Shown: positions 23,260 to 33,580 of the stretch, piece by piece | Position numbering within the stretch: the first letter of the stretch is position 1 | How the letters are laid out: every line of letters begins with the position of its first letter | Assembly (NCBI GenBank): GCA_021234155.1 | Contig: JAJEKV010000049.1 | Location: 3,129,487 to 3,193,486, forward strand | Direction: 5' to 3' | Length of the DNA: 64,000 nt | From: Isoetes taiwanensis | Lineage: Eukaryota; Streptophyta; Lycopodiopsida; Isoetales; Isoetaceae | The notes under the pieces: model-generated | The model's input: the letters and a program-made list of their open reading frames with translations, nothing else | Told to the model about the DNA's origin: nothing | The model's database searches: none | Made by a program: the position numbers and the translations under genes

Positions 23260-23545
23260 TAGTTATATGTCTTTTAAGTAATCATATATCCAAATTTTCG
23301 ATAATTAAAATTTGGATATATTTATATAAATGTCATTTCCTTGTTGTTGCCATGAAAATTCTTGTTTTAAATGATTTCGTTTACGCCCATTGTTATTATT
23401 ATATTAAACCTATTTCCAAGGAATTTCTTGCTTTTAAAAAAATTTGATTTACCTCTACATATTCCATAAATGCATTACTTTTTTTATCTTATGGTGTAAT
23501 AATTTTTTTCTTACTCATTGACTAAAAAGGGTGCAATTTGCCTAG
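23260..23545. other. 3' end of the element A transposase intron
   Basis: AT-rich intron sequence ending in the acceptor TTTGCCTAG at 23,545. Nothing else is seen. Confidence 0.5.
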
Positions 23546-26500
23546 GTCAATGGTGCCCCTCCAACTCAAGATGGTGAAAAGAGCAATATCAATGAAAAAC
23601 CAACTCCTAGCAAGAATGTTGAAGAAAAACAATTAGTCCTCTATAGTAGGGTGCAATGGAGGAACAAGAAGGTGAGAATCATGCACAAGTGCAACAAGGA
23701 AATAGTAGGCCAAGGAGTCATTGTGCTAGCAGATCACGGTCAAAATTTGTTAATGATGAAAGGCTAGGGAAGACAATATTGGTATTGCAATTTCGATGTT
23801 GGAAGACAAGCTGGAAAGGTAAAGGTTTGGGTGACAAGGAATGTTTTGGTTGTGTCAAGCAATTGGAGGTTCCTTGCATCATGGCATGGCCTATAAGTAG
23901 TGTTCAATTTGTGGAGGATTATATTTTTCGAGCACGAGGTTGTTGGGGACAATGATTGTCTTGATATTGATCCATTGGCAGTTGGAACTCTAAACCTAGG
24001 CAAAAGGGGAGAAGTATCGGTTGCGGACATTATCCTAGCAAAAGAGCCAAGTTGATTAGTGACACCAAGCGTGAGACAATGGTGAAGGTTAGGGGCTCAG
24101 TTGTTGTTGGAGTGATTGTATGCAATTCTTCACAATAGAACAATTGGTGGAAGCAAGAGCCACTTTTCAAGAGTACTTGTTGATGAGAGGAGGACCTACA
24201 TGTACACAATCTTGAGCATGCACTTCAAGATGAAAGAAACCCAAAGCGAGAAAAAGATACCCTTTGCTAGGCAAATGGATATGTGCAAAAGCATGGCGAG
24301 TATCCATGCAATTCCAACTTCTTCATGGCATAATTGGCAAAAAAAAGCAGTGAGGGGAGCAGGATTGCTTTACATGGAAATAATGGTTTGTTGAGACCAA
24401 GCGACTAGGACCACGGCTGCCGAGGGAGATATTTGAAAAATATATTGATTTCAATGCGAGAGTCTATGCCACACAAAAGCGAAGGGATGAAAAGGGAAGA
24501 AGCGGTTGTTGAGAAAAGGTTGCCATCACATTGTACTCAAAAGAGTATTTTTGGAAGAAGTGAATTCCCTACTTGAGAATTGGGAATTCTTCCAATATCC
24601 CAACCTAGCTTTAGTAGGTTATGGAAGAAGCATTTCAATCATGTCACCATAGCAACTTCAAACAACTTTGCAAAGTGCAATTTATGTGCTAAGTTGAAGG
24701 AGACTCTTGATAAGGCTGTGCAACCTAGTCAAAGGGCTAGGATAAGGGAGCATATGAAGGACCATATGGTGACCAACTATCATGTAGATCATGTTATTGG
24801 ATGTGGAGGACTTTATCGCATTGGAACCCAATAACTATTTATGTATTATACATGACAAGATGGACCAGCAAAGACTTGTCTTCCACAATTCAAGTACATA
24901 CCAAAGTCATGTGGAAGATCATACCCTTCTGAGATCTCAATGGTGGGGCAATCTTGCATGGGCGAATCAAACCTACTATGGCCATTTTAGCTTGGAGTTG
25001 TGGAGTGATGGTCAGATTTTCATATTGGGAGTATCATGAGGTGTTTGAGAAACTATGAAAATGGATACAATGGTCACCTCCGGGACCTTCTGACTAGCCG
25101 GGCACTACATAGAGCATTGTTAGATGGAAACCCTAACAATATTGAAAAGTTCAGCAAGGCAAGGTTTAGGAAGCATGGGTCTAATGAACATGTTGGAGCT
25201 TCAACTTCACGTGCTAAACCTCAAGATCTACCCAAAAGGTTTCTCTTGCAACTTGATAATTGTCTTTGGCCAAAATAAGAACGGTGGATGTTTTCTTTCC
25301 TATCCTACTTAACATTTGTGGGGATATTTGAAAGAGTTAATTTAGGGTTTCTTATGCCGGGCATACCCATGAGGATGTGGATGCATTATTTGGCAAATAT
25401 AGTTGTATCTTGAAGCGACAAGCGGTGACCAACTTTCCTAGGCTAATGGAAATCTTGCATGAATGCACTACTCCAAACCCTATAGCTTCTCTCATAGAAG
25501 AAGTGCCCGATTGGAAGAGCTTTGTGGATGGTTATACATTGGATCTTGAAGGTCATTCCGGGCCTCTGCAGTTCACTTTTTGGGTGAGAGATGGGATTCC
25601 AATCTTCCAATGGAAGATGAGACCTTCAGGAGGATGAGTGGAGAGGAGGGGAGGAAATATGGGCGTAGAGATGAGAATGGCAAGCCTATGATACCTCTAG
25701 GTCAACCAAAAGCTTTAAAACCTACTGAAGAAGTGAAGCAATTGGGATTGACTAAGGAAGGAATCCAAGACTATATAAAGCATTGGCAAACCAATCCGGA
25801 TGACACCAACCGGTGCCTTGGTGGCTTCTTTGGAAGAAGGTGATTAACTTTGTTGGGGGAGATAGACACATCCTCGGATGAATTGAAAGAAGGGTGGTTG
25901 CCTAAAACTAGGTGGAAGACCTTAGCGGTCTTTGAGGATTTTTGATGACACTTGTAAGTAGCATTCATAAGCAATATGCTCCTCCTCCTTCCGACAAACA
26001 CTATGTTGGTCCTAAGAACAATAGGCCAAAGTTTCTAGGCATGGATGCTTATGAACCTTCCACCGACTTGGAATGCCACCAATTTGTGGTAGTAAAGCCA
26101 GCCAGATTTAGATACATATCCGGTGTGGTTGGGGTTCACTATCTCTCGATATTTGCAAAGAAGAAGGTAATATTAACTTCAACCATGTGCGGGTGGAATG
26201 GTGGTGTCGGTGCATCGGTTGACCAACGTGTCGGATAAAGAAAGGTACTTTCATTGTTGGACAAAGAAATGGAGGAGAAATCCGAGTGATCCTGATCTTT
26301 GGCTAGACTATGAAAGTGTTTTGTACTCATGGACTCCAAACACTATTCCAGCTAGAAATGCGAGAATTACAATACCTCAGGATGTCAGGAAGAAGGCTAT
26401 GATATCATTGGGGGTGCTTGAAGAAAGTTGAATAACTATGTAAATTTTTGTTATCACGTTTTTATGATATGGTGCTATATTGTGAAATATTGACTATTTT

Positions 26501-26600
26501 GTAAATAACATGATATTACGTTTTCATAATTTTGAGGTGAAATGTGTGAATTTGAATATGCTACTAAAAACATGCAATATGAAATTTGTCCCAAAATTAA

Positions 26601-26631
26601 GACATAAACCCAATTTAATTGAATGATGGTT
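26601..26631. repeat. Element A right terminal inverted repeat (transposase side)
   Basis: It ends GAATGATGGTT. Beyond the shared 31 bp it continues inward as TTAATTTTGGGA with ATATTGCA, the same as the transposase-side end of element B. This confirms that the two elements are inverted relative to each other. Confidence 0.92.
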
Positions 26632-27560
26632 ATTTGCACTTGGAGCAAATTCGTTATTCTGCTCACCTCCAACTACCGGTGACTCCTCGAGTAGTTCGCT
26701 TTCACTAGCAGAGGGAACATTTGCACTTGGAGCAAATTCGTTTACCCTAAGTTCATTTGTTCCATGTCCATGTATGTTTACCATTTCAGGTTGAGACTGT
26801 CCTGCTCGATATCCACTCCTAGCACGAGCTACATCTCGAGCAGCTTCACGCAAATTTCTATATCGCTCTATTTGCCTACGTCGCACCTCATCCCTGCCTT
26901 CCTCACTCGAACTAGCATACCATCCTGATCTATACGTACTCTGTTGGCCTCCAACTACTGGTGACCCCTCGTGTAACTCCCTTTCAAATGTAGGTAGGAC
27001 ATCCAGGCTTGAAACAAAGTCACTTATCCTAACTCCAGCCGCGAAGGAGGATTCACGTAAATTTGCATACCGTTCCCTTCGCCTACGACGCACTTCATCC
27101 CTGCCTTCCTCACTCAATCTAGCATACCAGTTCGAGTTATAGGTATTCTGCTCAGCTCCAATTACCGGTGACTCCTCGGGTAGTTCGCTTTCACTAGCAG
27201 ACGAAACATTTGCACTTGGAGCAAATTCGTCTACCCTAAGTTCATTTGTATGTAAAGGAGCCCTGTCTAATTCGCTAGCTCTCCTAGGTTGACGTTGTAT
27301 TGGTTGTCGTCTCGCTCTCTCACGTACCACCTCTCGAGCAGCATCACTCAAGCTTGCATGCCGCTCACGCTCCAACTGTTGATTCATCCCACTATAATCT
27401 ATTGTTGGTAGAGCACGAGAGGTCTCTCCTATCTGTCCAGCTAGACGCCGTCTAGCACGATCTCTTGCCATTGCTCGCAAATTTGCATACCGTCATATCC
27501 TTCTCGATTCCATGTGGTTCTCAGTTGGGCTCGATGTGTTATCATCCATATTCAATGCAA
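26632..27560 (-). pseudogene. Helitron N-terminal repeat region, upstream part
   Basis: After the target duplication ATTT the Helitron frame resumes. It contains LRVNEFAPSANVPSASES, ARLSEEGRDEVRRRRRERY, ANLRESSFAAGV, and Arg-rich units such as ARDRARRRLAGQ and LSDAAREVVRERARRQP. A likely beginning is MDDNTSSPTENHMESRR near 27,550, with one stop soon after. Three to four repeat units with alternating basic and acidic blocks are visible. The neighbouring part is at 13,710-14,406. Confidence 0.75.
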
Positions 27561-27689
27561 ATTCTATTGCGACACGCAATGATGCAGAAGAAGACTTACA
27601 TGTTTGTCTCATCCAAGAATACCTTCCCTCGGATAGTAGCAATGAGATTGGGAGTCTGCAATTAGGATCAAAGGAATTGCCTTGTTAAC

Positions 27690-28130
27690 GTAGTTCATCA
27701 TCATGCATTCTATGACACAACTCATAATTCATAGCATCTAATGTATCATATAAGATGTCCATAGTAATGGCACGATTATCTTATAAGATGTCGATAGTAA
27801 AGGCATGATTTTCTAATTATCCCATAGTATATACCATATGTAACGAGTTTATTGTAACGAAAATATATCAAGAGCATATAACGACTGGCAAGGAAAAAGT
27901 ATCTTATAATATGTTCACAATTTAGCTCACAACATATACCTCATATAATGTGTTTATTGCGATGGAATTATGTTGATAGTATATTATGCCTCATGGCGTA
28001 ATCCACAATTCATCTCACAGTATATACCTTACGTAGTGAGTTTATTATAACGAATATATATTGAGAGCATATTACGTCTCGCAAGGAAAAAGTATCCTAT
28101 AATATGTCCATGGCAATGGCATTATCATCT
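27690..28130. repeat. Degenerate tandem repeat, unit about 100-190 bp
   Basis: Blocks resembling GAGTTTATTGTAACGAAAAT, GAGCATATAACG and GCAAGGAAAAAGTATC recur at about 27,845-27,905, 27,950-28,000 and 28,035-28,100. They are AT-rich and non-coding. They may be part of the Helitron 5' region. Confidence 0.55.
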
Positions 28131-28135
28131 AGTTA

Positions 28136-28555
28136 TCATAAGCACATAACATGATCTCCCTCTAATACTGCCGACCTTACAACATCACTAGCCTCAACAA
28201 TTTGCAACAATCGGTGGAGACGCGTTAATTGCGCAGTGAGCCTTTTAACACTGATCGAAAGAGTGATATAATCCTTAGATATTTTATCTAGCTCTTCAGA
28301 AAGCCTATCCACCTGTTCCCGAAACTTCCTTGCCATCACTGGAGGAGCACGTTTCCTATGCGATGCTATGTGCACAGCGATTTGGTTCCGTCTGTACTTG
28401 CGAAGGGTTCCCTTCCTGACAATCATCACGAATACCTTGCGACTGTTCTGATTATTATTCAAATCTGCATTCATATCGTGAACAGTTAGAGACTCGTCAG
28501 TCCCATTACCCAGGTCAACTTTAGCCGCAATGGTCTCCTCAACCAATTCTGCCAT
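28136..28555 (-). CDS. Hypothetical coiled-coil protein (139 aa)
   Basis: A clean ATG frame starts MAELVEETIAAKVDLG. The middle is basic (GTLRKYRRNQ, ASHRKRAPPVMARKFREQ). The C-terminal half carries heptad-like hydrophobic spacing (VDRLSEELDKISKDYITLSI, SVKRLTAQLTRLHRLLQIVE), suggesting a coiled coil. No known family is recognised. It lies just downstream of another minus-strand ORF with its own promoter, and a TAGTAG right before the ATG could be a splice acceptor. It could be an accessory gene of the neighbouring Helitron or a separate gene. Confidence 0.5.
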   Translation of the reverse strand: MAELVEETIAAKVDLGNGTDESLTVHDMNADLNNNQNSRKVFVMIVRKGTLRKYRRNQIAVHIASHRKRAPPVMARKFREQVDRLSEELDKISKDYITLSISVKRLTAQLTRLHRLLQIVEASDVVRSAVLEGDHVMCL

Positions 28556-28608
28556 CTACTACAATGCAAGACATAAAAAACAAAAATCAAAATAGATCCA
28601 AACATGCA

Positions 28609-28726
28609 ATAGATCCAAACATTAACGTTATGTAGATGTTAACATCGATATTAAATTAAACAAAGGAATAGATCCAAACATTAACATTATGTAGATGTTA
28701 ACATCGATATTAAATTAAACAAATGT
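28609..28726. repeat. 59-bp tandem duplication
   Basis: The block starting ATAGATCCAAACATTAAC at 28,609 is repeated from 28,668, nearly identical. It lies between the two small ORFs. Confidence 0.85.
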
Positions 28727-28755
28727 ACATTCAATAATCCAAGTCTGTTCAATTA

Positions 28756-29112
28756 CTAACGATGGGATAAGATGTCACTAAATATCCCAACTTCAATCCT
28801 ACCATCCACCATTTCAGTCTCCACTCTGAACATACCTGCAGGACCAATGGAGCCACAACCCATGTACTTCTCAAGATAATAGGATATGGCGCCTGAAGGG
28901 TAATTTGTTTCGATTACTTCTAGTTTGTTGAGCAAGGAGCTAGGCAGAAAACGTTCCACAGCTAAAGTATCAAAAAGAAACTCCGAGGATCCATGGATCC
29001 AACCACATTCCACATGGTATAACTCATCTCCCTTTACTTTAATCGTTACATATAGAAATTTTTTAATCTTAGATGTCATCATAACCACGGCCTCCGGCAA
29101 TGGCTTGCCCAT
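28756..29112 (-). CDS. Hypothetical 118-aa protein with 5' UTR intron
   Basis: The ATG frame begins MGKPLPEAVVMMTSKIKKFL directly after TTTCAG, and an upstream exon ends CTTCTAAG before GTAATC (about 29,264). The transcript thus appears to have a leader intron. The protein contains VECGWIHGSSEFLFDTLAVE, FLPSSLLNKLEVIE and an end reading SDILSHR. It is a compact, mixed-charge protein with no domain I can name. CATATAAATAG at 29,345-29,334 is a likely TATA box. No frame break is seen, so it may be intact. The function is unknown. Confidence 0.5.
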   Translation of the reverse strand: MGKPLPEAVVMMTSKIKKFLYVTIKVKGDELYHVECGWIHGSSEFLFDTLAVERFLPSSLLNKLEVIETNYPSGAISYYLEKYMGCGSIGPAGMFRVETEMVDGRIEVGIFSDILSHR

Positions 29113-29333
29113 CTGAAATTAGCAGACACTATTAACTCACAGAGCAAGGAATATTCAAACAGTTTGAACTTCGTAAAGGATTCGAAGTAAGTGGTAATAG
29201 TATACATGAAATAGTGTAGATCTTAATGGAGATATATAATGTACTTATAGAATGGTGATTACCTTAGAAGTAGGAGCAGAACGAAGTTAAGCGCCCAGAG
29301 GAGTTCGAGTTGTGTTCGAACGTTTGAGGATGC

Positions 29334-29345
29334 ATTCTATTTATA
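29334..29345 (-). promoter_or_regulatory. TATA box for the 28,756-29,112 gene
   Basis: CATATAAATAGA on the minus strand lies about 80 bp upstream of a putative first-exon splice donor. Confidence 0.5.
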
Positions 29346-29390
29346 TGCCAACAATACGTGCACATTTTTGTAAAACTAAAACACCACGAG

Positions 29391-29520
29391 TGCACATGCA
29401 AATATCTTGAATCCGATATCTATATGATTATAGTGAAACATTTGCACATGCAAATATACTAAATCCAATATCTACATGATTATAGTGAAACATTATCTGA
29501 TATCTACGTGATAATAGTGA
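29391..29520. repeat. 52-bp tandem repeat, two and a half copies
   Basis: TGCACATGCAAATAT at 29,391 recurs at 29,443. The following ATATCTAYATGATTATAGTG block is repeated a third time near 29,498 in shortened form. Confidence 0.8.
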
Positions 29521-29524
29521 TATA

Positions 29525-31005
29525 TAAAGATAATTCTAATGATGTGAAACAATAATGGCCCGAATTGGGAATTATTAGCAAGTTGTCACATCATTGTTGC
29601 AGTCATTAAAAAGGCACCTCATAATGATGTAATAATGGTGCATTTATTGGCTCCAGCAATATCGGACTAAAATTTGGAGCATAAACTGGCAGGTTGGATT
29701 AAAATTGGAGTGGTAAAGCTTAGAAATCAATGGGTTTACTTTCCTTTTTAATTTCGGGAGAAATTCCTTTTATTTGGAGATCGTGTTATTCCGGATTGCT
29801 ATTTCGATTGGAGCTGTTAATCCTAGTTTCGATGTGCAGGCATGTTGCTTGTTGATTTCAGAGCTTTAAGAGCCTTAACATCACTGTACAGGCTCGACCA
29901 TTCAGAATTTGAAGCAATATTTGGGCTTCTGGCAGCAATCTTTGGGCTTTCGATTCTTTCCTGTAAACTACAGTTTCAATTTCATTATTCTAGCCTGATG
30001 GGCTTAATCCTTTGAGTTCCAGCCTAGCGAATGATTGTAGCAACGAGAGCTTAGATCAGAGGGACATGGCAGGCCATGGATGCGGAAAATTGGCACAGGA
30101 ATGGATGGTAAGGGCTAAATCCGATAACAGATCGAAATAAACGGATGCTTGAAATAGATAAAAAGAGGATTTTTTTAGAGCATAACAGAGGATTTTTTGA
30201 GAATGTAAAGTTGGGCGCCCAGAGGAGAACTGCCAGTTCGAAGGAGCGACGGGGTCACCTTCCAATCCAATAAATCTGCATTTGTGCAAGAAATCCGAGC
30301 TGCATGTTAGTGACTAAGGAAATCCTCTATCTGCATGTTAGGCTGAGGCGCTATCTTTTCCTCTGCATAGCTTTGGGAAGCTCTTCGGAGGGCAGATGCA
30401 GCCATGGCCATACTAAGGGTCAGCTACACATCTTTCTTTGCCATATCTGGCTCCTTTTTTCTCAACTGACCCAACACCGTGCGCTTGCCTTTTGACTGTA
30501 AGCAATCAGACTCAGACTTGCTGCTCGTTGACACCTCCAACGCCAAGCAAATGTAGCAAACAAGTTTCTGATGAGCAAAACTGGGGAACACGAGGAACCC
30601 ACAACTAAAGGCACAGGCTATTTACAATGAAGCAGTGGGTTTTATTGAACAATCTCAGCATGGTATCCGTTTTGTTTTTTCTTTGGAAGGGCTACCTCCA
30701 TTACTAATCCTGGAGGCACATGCCATTTCAGGTTTCAGGCTTTTTTTTGCACAGTGGAGTTTTGATGTATGCTCAGCCGATAACCACCAACAATACTCCT
30801 TTCAAATTGCCTTGTTTATGGGTCACAGGTTGGAATTTGTCTTTGCATTACAGTCAATTGAAAGCAAAGTTCAGGGTTGCTTCTGCAATTTTTTCTTATT
30901 TGGAGTGCTCAGCATTGCTTATATGACCTTCTTATGGAATTCAAACGATGCTATGGCGATGTAAGATACTGTTTATTTCATATATAGATAAACTACAACA
31001 GTATT
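29525..31005. other. No recognised gene
   Basis: Mixed sequence. A plus-strand frame at 30,635-30,964 (109 codons) encodes a hydrophobic peptide with no recognisable domain and no clear promoter. A 40-bp segment around 30,200-30,245 resembles the 5' UTR of the 28,756-29,112 gene (CTCCTCTGGGCGC followed by AACTT on the minus strand). Confidence 0.35.
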
Positions 31006-31010
31006 TAGAG

Positions 31011-31493
31011 CTACAATTGCATTTTTTCAGGGCATCCCACTACCCATTCCTTGATACATGTTTTACAGCGGCCAGATTCGTCCACTTCATCATTGCTGAC
31101 AAAACAGAGGCAGCTACTACAGGTTAAGACTGTATCATATCTGAATATGAATGGTAAGATACCAATATCAGAGAGATCTTCAGAAAAGTCATCCAATTCA
31201 AATGTATCGATTTGAGCAGGTAAATCAAAGTCAAGATCAAAGGGATTGAAGCTGTCGGAAATATCAAACAAATGGTCATCCAGATTAAGGCTACCAGAAA
31301 CAACTGCCAAATTGTCCCCAACCTTATGGCTTCCACCCTGCTCCACATTAGGACCTTCGTCATCATCACCACCACAATTTATCCAACCATCCACGAGCAC
31401 CAGAAGATCGATTCTGTGGCGTTTTGGATCCGGAAGATAATCATCCAAGAAGCCAAGAATTGTCTCCTCAAATTTTCTCTTCTTCGAAGCCAT
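31011..31493 (-). CDS. Small acidic protein with NLS and Cys-rich C-terminus (160 aa)
   Basis: A clean ATG frame starts MASKKRKFEETILGFLDDYL. KKRK, with PKRHR further on, suggests nuclear localisation. The middle is strongly acidic (DDDEGPNVE, FDLDFDLPAQIDTFELDDF), like an activation domain. The C-terminus holds CSSCLCFVSNDE then GRCKTC, a possible CxxC-CxxC zinc site. CTATATAAG at 31,541-31,533 is a TATA box about 45 bp upstream of the ATG, so the leader is very short. There is no break in the frame. I do not recognise the family. A nuclear regulator, host-derived or virus-like in style, is possible, but the sequence alone does not decide. Confidence 0.6.
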   Translation of the reverse strand: MASKKRKFEETILGFLDDYLPDPKRHRIDLLVLVDGWINCGGDDDEGPNVEQGGSHKVGDNLAVVSGSLNLDDHLFDISDSFNPFDLDFDLPAQIDTFELDDFSEDLSDIGILPFIFRYDTVLTCSSCLCFVSNDEVDESGRCKTCIKEWVVGCPEKMQL

Positions 31494-31530
31494 GTCTCCT
31501 GAAGCAGAATGCCATTACCAGCAGCTCGCT

Positions 31531-31541
31531 TATATAGCTGT
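31531..31541 (-). promoter_or_regulatory. TATA box for the 31,011-31,493 gene
   Basis: CTATATAAGCG on the minus strand, about 40-48 bp upstream of the ATG at 31,493. Confidence 0.6.
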
Positions 31542-31790
31542 GAGAGAAGGATTAAATTGAATGCAAAATATTCCAGCATGTACGGCACTGAGGCACTCAA
31601 TCTAGGGCTAAATTCGCACTGCATTCTAAATAATCTAGGGATGGATTCTTACTATAATTCCAGTTTATCAGATTTTATTACAGGTTTTATTCCTTAGATG
31701 GAGACGTGAGACAATTCCAGACCGTTAGGGTGTGTTGCAAATCTCCAACATGACGTCACTACATTTATTAGGTTCCAATATTTATTGCGC

Positions 31791-31910
31791 ACACGTGTCA
31801 GTACCATAAGACTTCAAACAAAATAGCATACATGTCAGCACCATAAGACTTCAAACAAAATAACATACGTGTCAGTACCATAAGACTTCAAACAAAATAA
31901 CATCAAACAA
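31791..31910. repeat. 37-bp tandem repeat, three copies
   Basis: GTGTCAGTACCATAAGACTT occurs at about 31,795, 31,832 and 31,869 with only a few differences, followed by a partial fourth unit. Confidence 0.85.
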
Positions 31911-32530
31911 AATAGCCTCAAACAGAAAACCAAACTGAATTATATATGAGTTGAAAAAATTGCATTCACTTATAAGCGCATGATAGACGAGAAAACATGC
32001 ATGGCCTGCATGCCATAACTACAACCATCCACTATCAGAAATTATCAAGCCCGATCCGAAGCCCAATTATATCCCCTACAAATCCATAATACAATTTATT
32101 TGTGAATGCACAATTATGCTTTGATTCCATAGACATGTAAGTACATGCTATGCCTCATACTACCTTATTCTCCACATTCACTTAATGCGCCCATGGGATA
32201 CCCCTCCAAAGTCCACAACCCTACCAAAGAAAAATTGTAATTGTTTAAGTTGCTAGAATCTAGCACATCTATCCAATTTGAGCTATATATGTGAGAAGTG
32301 TTTATGCCAGCTGAACATAATTATCACAACTCCTCATATTCTAGCTTAGACTTAAAGATTGAAAGGAAGATCTAAATAAAAAGATTTAGGACATGACTTG
32401 ACTAATACAAGGCAATTAGGTTAGTGTTTATTTTGAGTTTTTGTCAAGGAAATAATTGCATTTATTTGCAACTAACTTCAAATGGTTAATAAGATGATAA
32501 ATATTAAGCCAACTTACACGAGCTGTGTCA
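31911..32530. other. No recognised feature
   Basis: AT-rich non-coding sequence. Confidence 0.45.
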
Positions 32531-32830
32531 AACAATTTTTTTTTTTGTTGAAGGACGTCAGACTTTATTCAATCAAAGAGTCAAATACAAGTATAAATGC
32601 AGAGACAGGAATAAAATCTCAGCGGATAAGCGGAGACCCACCGAGTGAAGCAACCTGCCTAAGCATAAGAGTGCACATCCAAAAACTCCTCAAAAATCAA
32701 TCGCCTCTTGCGAGGGGCAAGTGAAGAACAATGATACGACTTTACAATGTAACATTGAGCTTCTTGGAGAACACGATTATCTGCCACATCCAGTATGCCA
32801 ATAACTGCTCCAAACCCATTGTCGACTGTG
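32531..32830 (-). mobile_element. LINE 3' end with poly(A), minus orientation
   Basis: On the minus strand the segment ends GATTGAATAAAGTCTGACG, then TCCTTCAAC and an A-tract (T-tract at 32,530-32,541 on the plus strand). A polyadenylation signal about 20 bp before a poly(A) tract is the signature of an inserted retrotransposed 3' end. No reading frame of a known LINE protein remains, so the family is uncertain; an L1-like element is likely. Confidence 0.5.
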
Positions 32831-32897
32831 AACTATTGGTAGCCCCTATTGCTAGGCAACCACTCTAGAAACCGGCTAACCGATTTCACCACTTTCT

Positions 32898-33495
32898 TAC
32901 GTTGCTCCATCTTTTAACGCAATACCCAAAGATTTGCATCTTTATGCAGATCAAATCCGTGCCTTGGTGGATGCCCCGGTTTTGCATCCTTCTAACCTGA
33001 TATTGAGCTATGATAGACCTCCTTCAATGGAGCAGCCTTATATTTGGGTGGATTCGAAGGGAAAACCTGAAAGTCTTGTTGCAGAGCTTGCTAGCCAAAA
33101 GGAATTTAGTGTTGATACAGAGGAACACATTGTTCATTCTTTTCTTGGTTTCACAGTTCTTATCCAGGTATTTGTCATCAGATATAACTTGTTATATAGA
33201 ATGTTCTATCCACCATTTTATAATGCACTCTGCAGATATCCACCCATAACCATGATTATTTGATTGATGCGATAGCGCTGCATGATGTCATTGAAATCTT
33301 AATGCCACCCTTTGCAAACCCATCTATCAAAAAGTTTGTATGAATTTGTGGTCTATACCCTATTTCAACTCAATTTCAAATTTATTAAGACGTATCCGTC
33401 AATTTGTTTTGAACTATCAGGTTTTTCATGGTGCAGATAATAACATATTTTGGTTGCAAATAGACTATCATGTATATGTCGTCAATTTGTTTAAC
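32898..33495 (+). pseudogene. RRP6/EXOSC10-like 3'-5' exonuclease gene fragment
   Basis: Three exons in order encode the N-terminal part of a DEDD-type exonuclease domain: exon A to 33,167 (YIWVDSKGKPESLVAELA and DTEEHIVHSFLGFTVLIQ, before GTATTT), exon B 33,236-33,333 (ISTHNHDYLIDAIALHD, between TGCAG and GTTTGT), and exon C from 33,421 (VFHGADNNIFWLQIDYHVYV). The first motif keeps the D and E of DEDD (DTE), and exon C carries the GADNDI-like second motif, here GADNNI. RRP6 trims RNAs in the nuclear exosome; plant RRP6-like proteins share these phrases. The gene stops where a LINE fragment begins, next to tandem repeats of the last exon. It is therefore a truncated, intron-bearing copy. Confidence 0.85.
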
Positions 33496-33580
33496 ATATT
33501 TTGGTTTGCAAATAGACTATCATGTATATGTCGTCAATTTGTTTGTTAGACTATCATGTATATGTCGTCAATTTGTTTGT
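33446..33580 (+). repeat. Tandem copies of the RRP6 exon end at the LINE junction
   Basis: AACATATTTTGG, GCAAATAGACTATCATG and TATATGTCGTCAATTTG occur twice over about 55 bp, then a third partial copy (TAGACTATCATGTATATG). A last TCATGTATATG lies right at the LINE start. The pattern looks like repeated target-site copying or slippage. Confidence 0.8.

Larger units (their letters stand above)
20064..26431 (+). pseudogene. Element A DUF7869-type transposase
   Basis: A first exon ending at 20,312 (AAAAAG before GTATGT) contains RHPGGDTVGESVGTFVAWP in frame pieces. After a 3.2-kb intron the second exon starts at 23,546 (CCTAG then GTCAATGG) and runs to 26,431. Readable blocks are CFGCVKQLEVPCIMAWP, IHDKMDQQ (first catalytic Asp), QLDNC (second), and FERVNLGFLMPG followed by HEDVDALFGKYS (third acidic site). 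This is the D-D-D/E layout of DUF7869 transposases. At least eight stops or frame changes interrupt it, including one stop and one frame change that are also present in element B. The 3' end (DKERYFHCWTKKWRRNPSDP) is well kept. Splice sites match element B exactly. Confidence 0.82.
14407..26631. mobile_element. TIR element A, 12.2 kb, transposase plus cargo gene
   Basis: The ends are inverted repeats starting AACCATCAT, with an internal CAATTAAATTG palindrome (about 31 bp, two mismatches). They are flanked by ATTT on both sides (14,403-14,406 and 26,632-26,635) in the middle of a Helitron repeat whose uninterrupted copies read GAACATTTGCACTT. It carries a DUF7869-type transposase on the plus strand near the right end and a multidomain cargo gene on the minus strand near the left end, divergently arranged. 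A second copy in opposite orientation lies at 45,631-58,062. The 4-bp target duplication plus this protein pair fits no superfamily I can name. Many stops and shifts show that copy A is dead and the older-looking of the two. Confidence 0.9.
9690..27560 (-). mobile_element. Helitron with a nested 12.2-kb TIR element
   Basis: On the minus strand the order is a repeat-rich N-terminus (27,560-26,632 and 14,406-13,710), a HUH Rep region (13,709-11,285), then a PIF1-type helicase (11,270-9,690). This is the domain order of Helitron RepHel proteins. The 14,407-26,631 segment is a separate TIR element with an ATTT target duplication inside the N-terminal repeat block. Without it the recognisable coding part is about 5.7 kb. 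I could not locate the TC and CTRR termini with confidence. The three small genes at 28.1-29.3 kb may lie inside or outside the Helitron. Stops and frame changes show that it is no longer active. Confidence 0.85.

Noticed and set aside
14407-26631. Polinton or virus-like element
   Set aside because: No polymerase, packaging ATPase or capsid-like frames; the two genes are a DDE transposase and a nuclear-type cargo protein.
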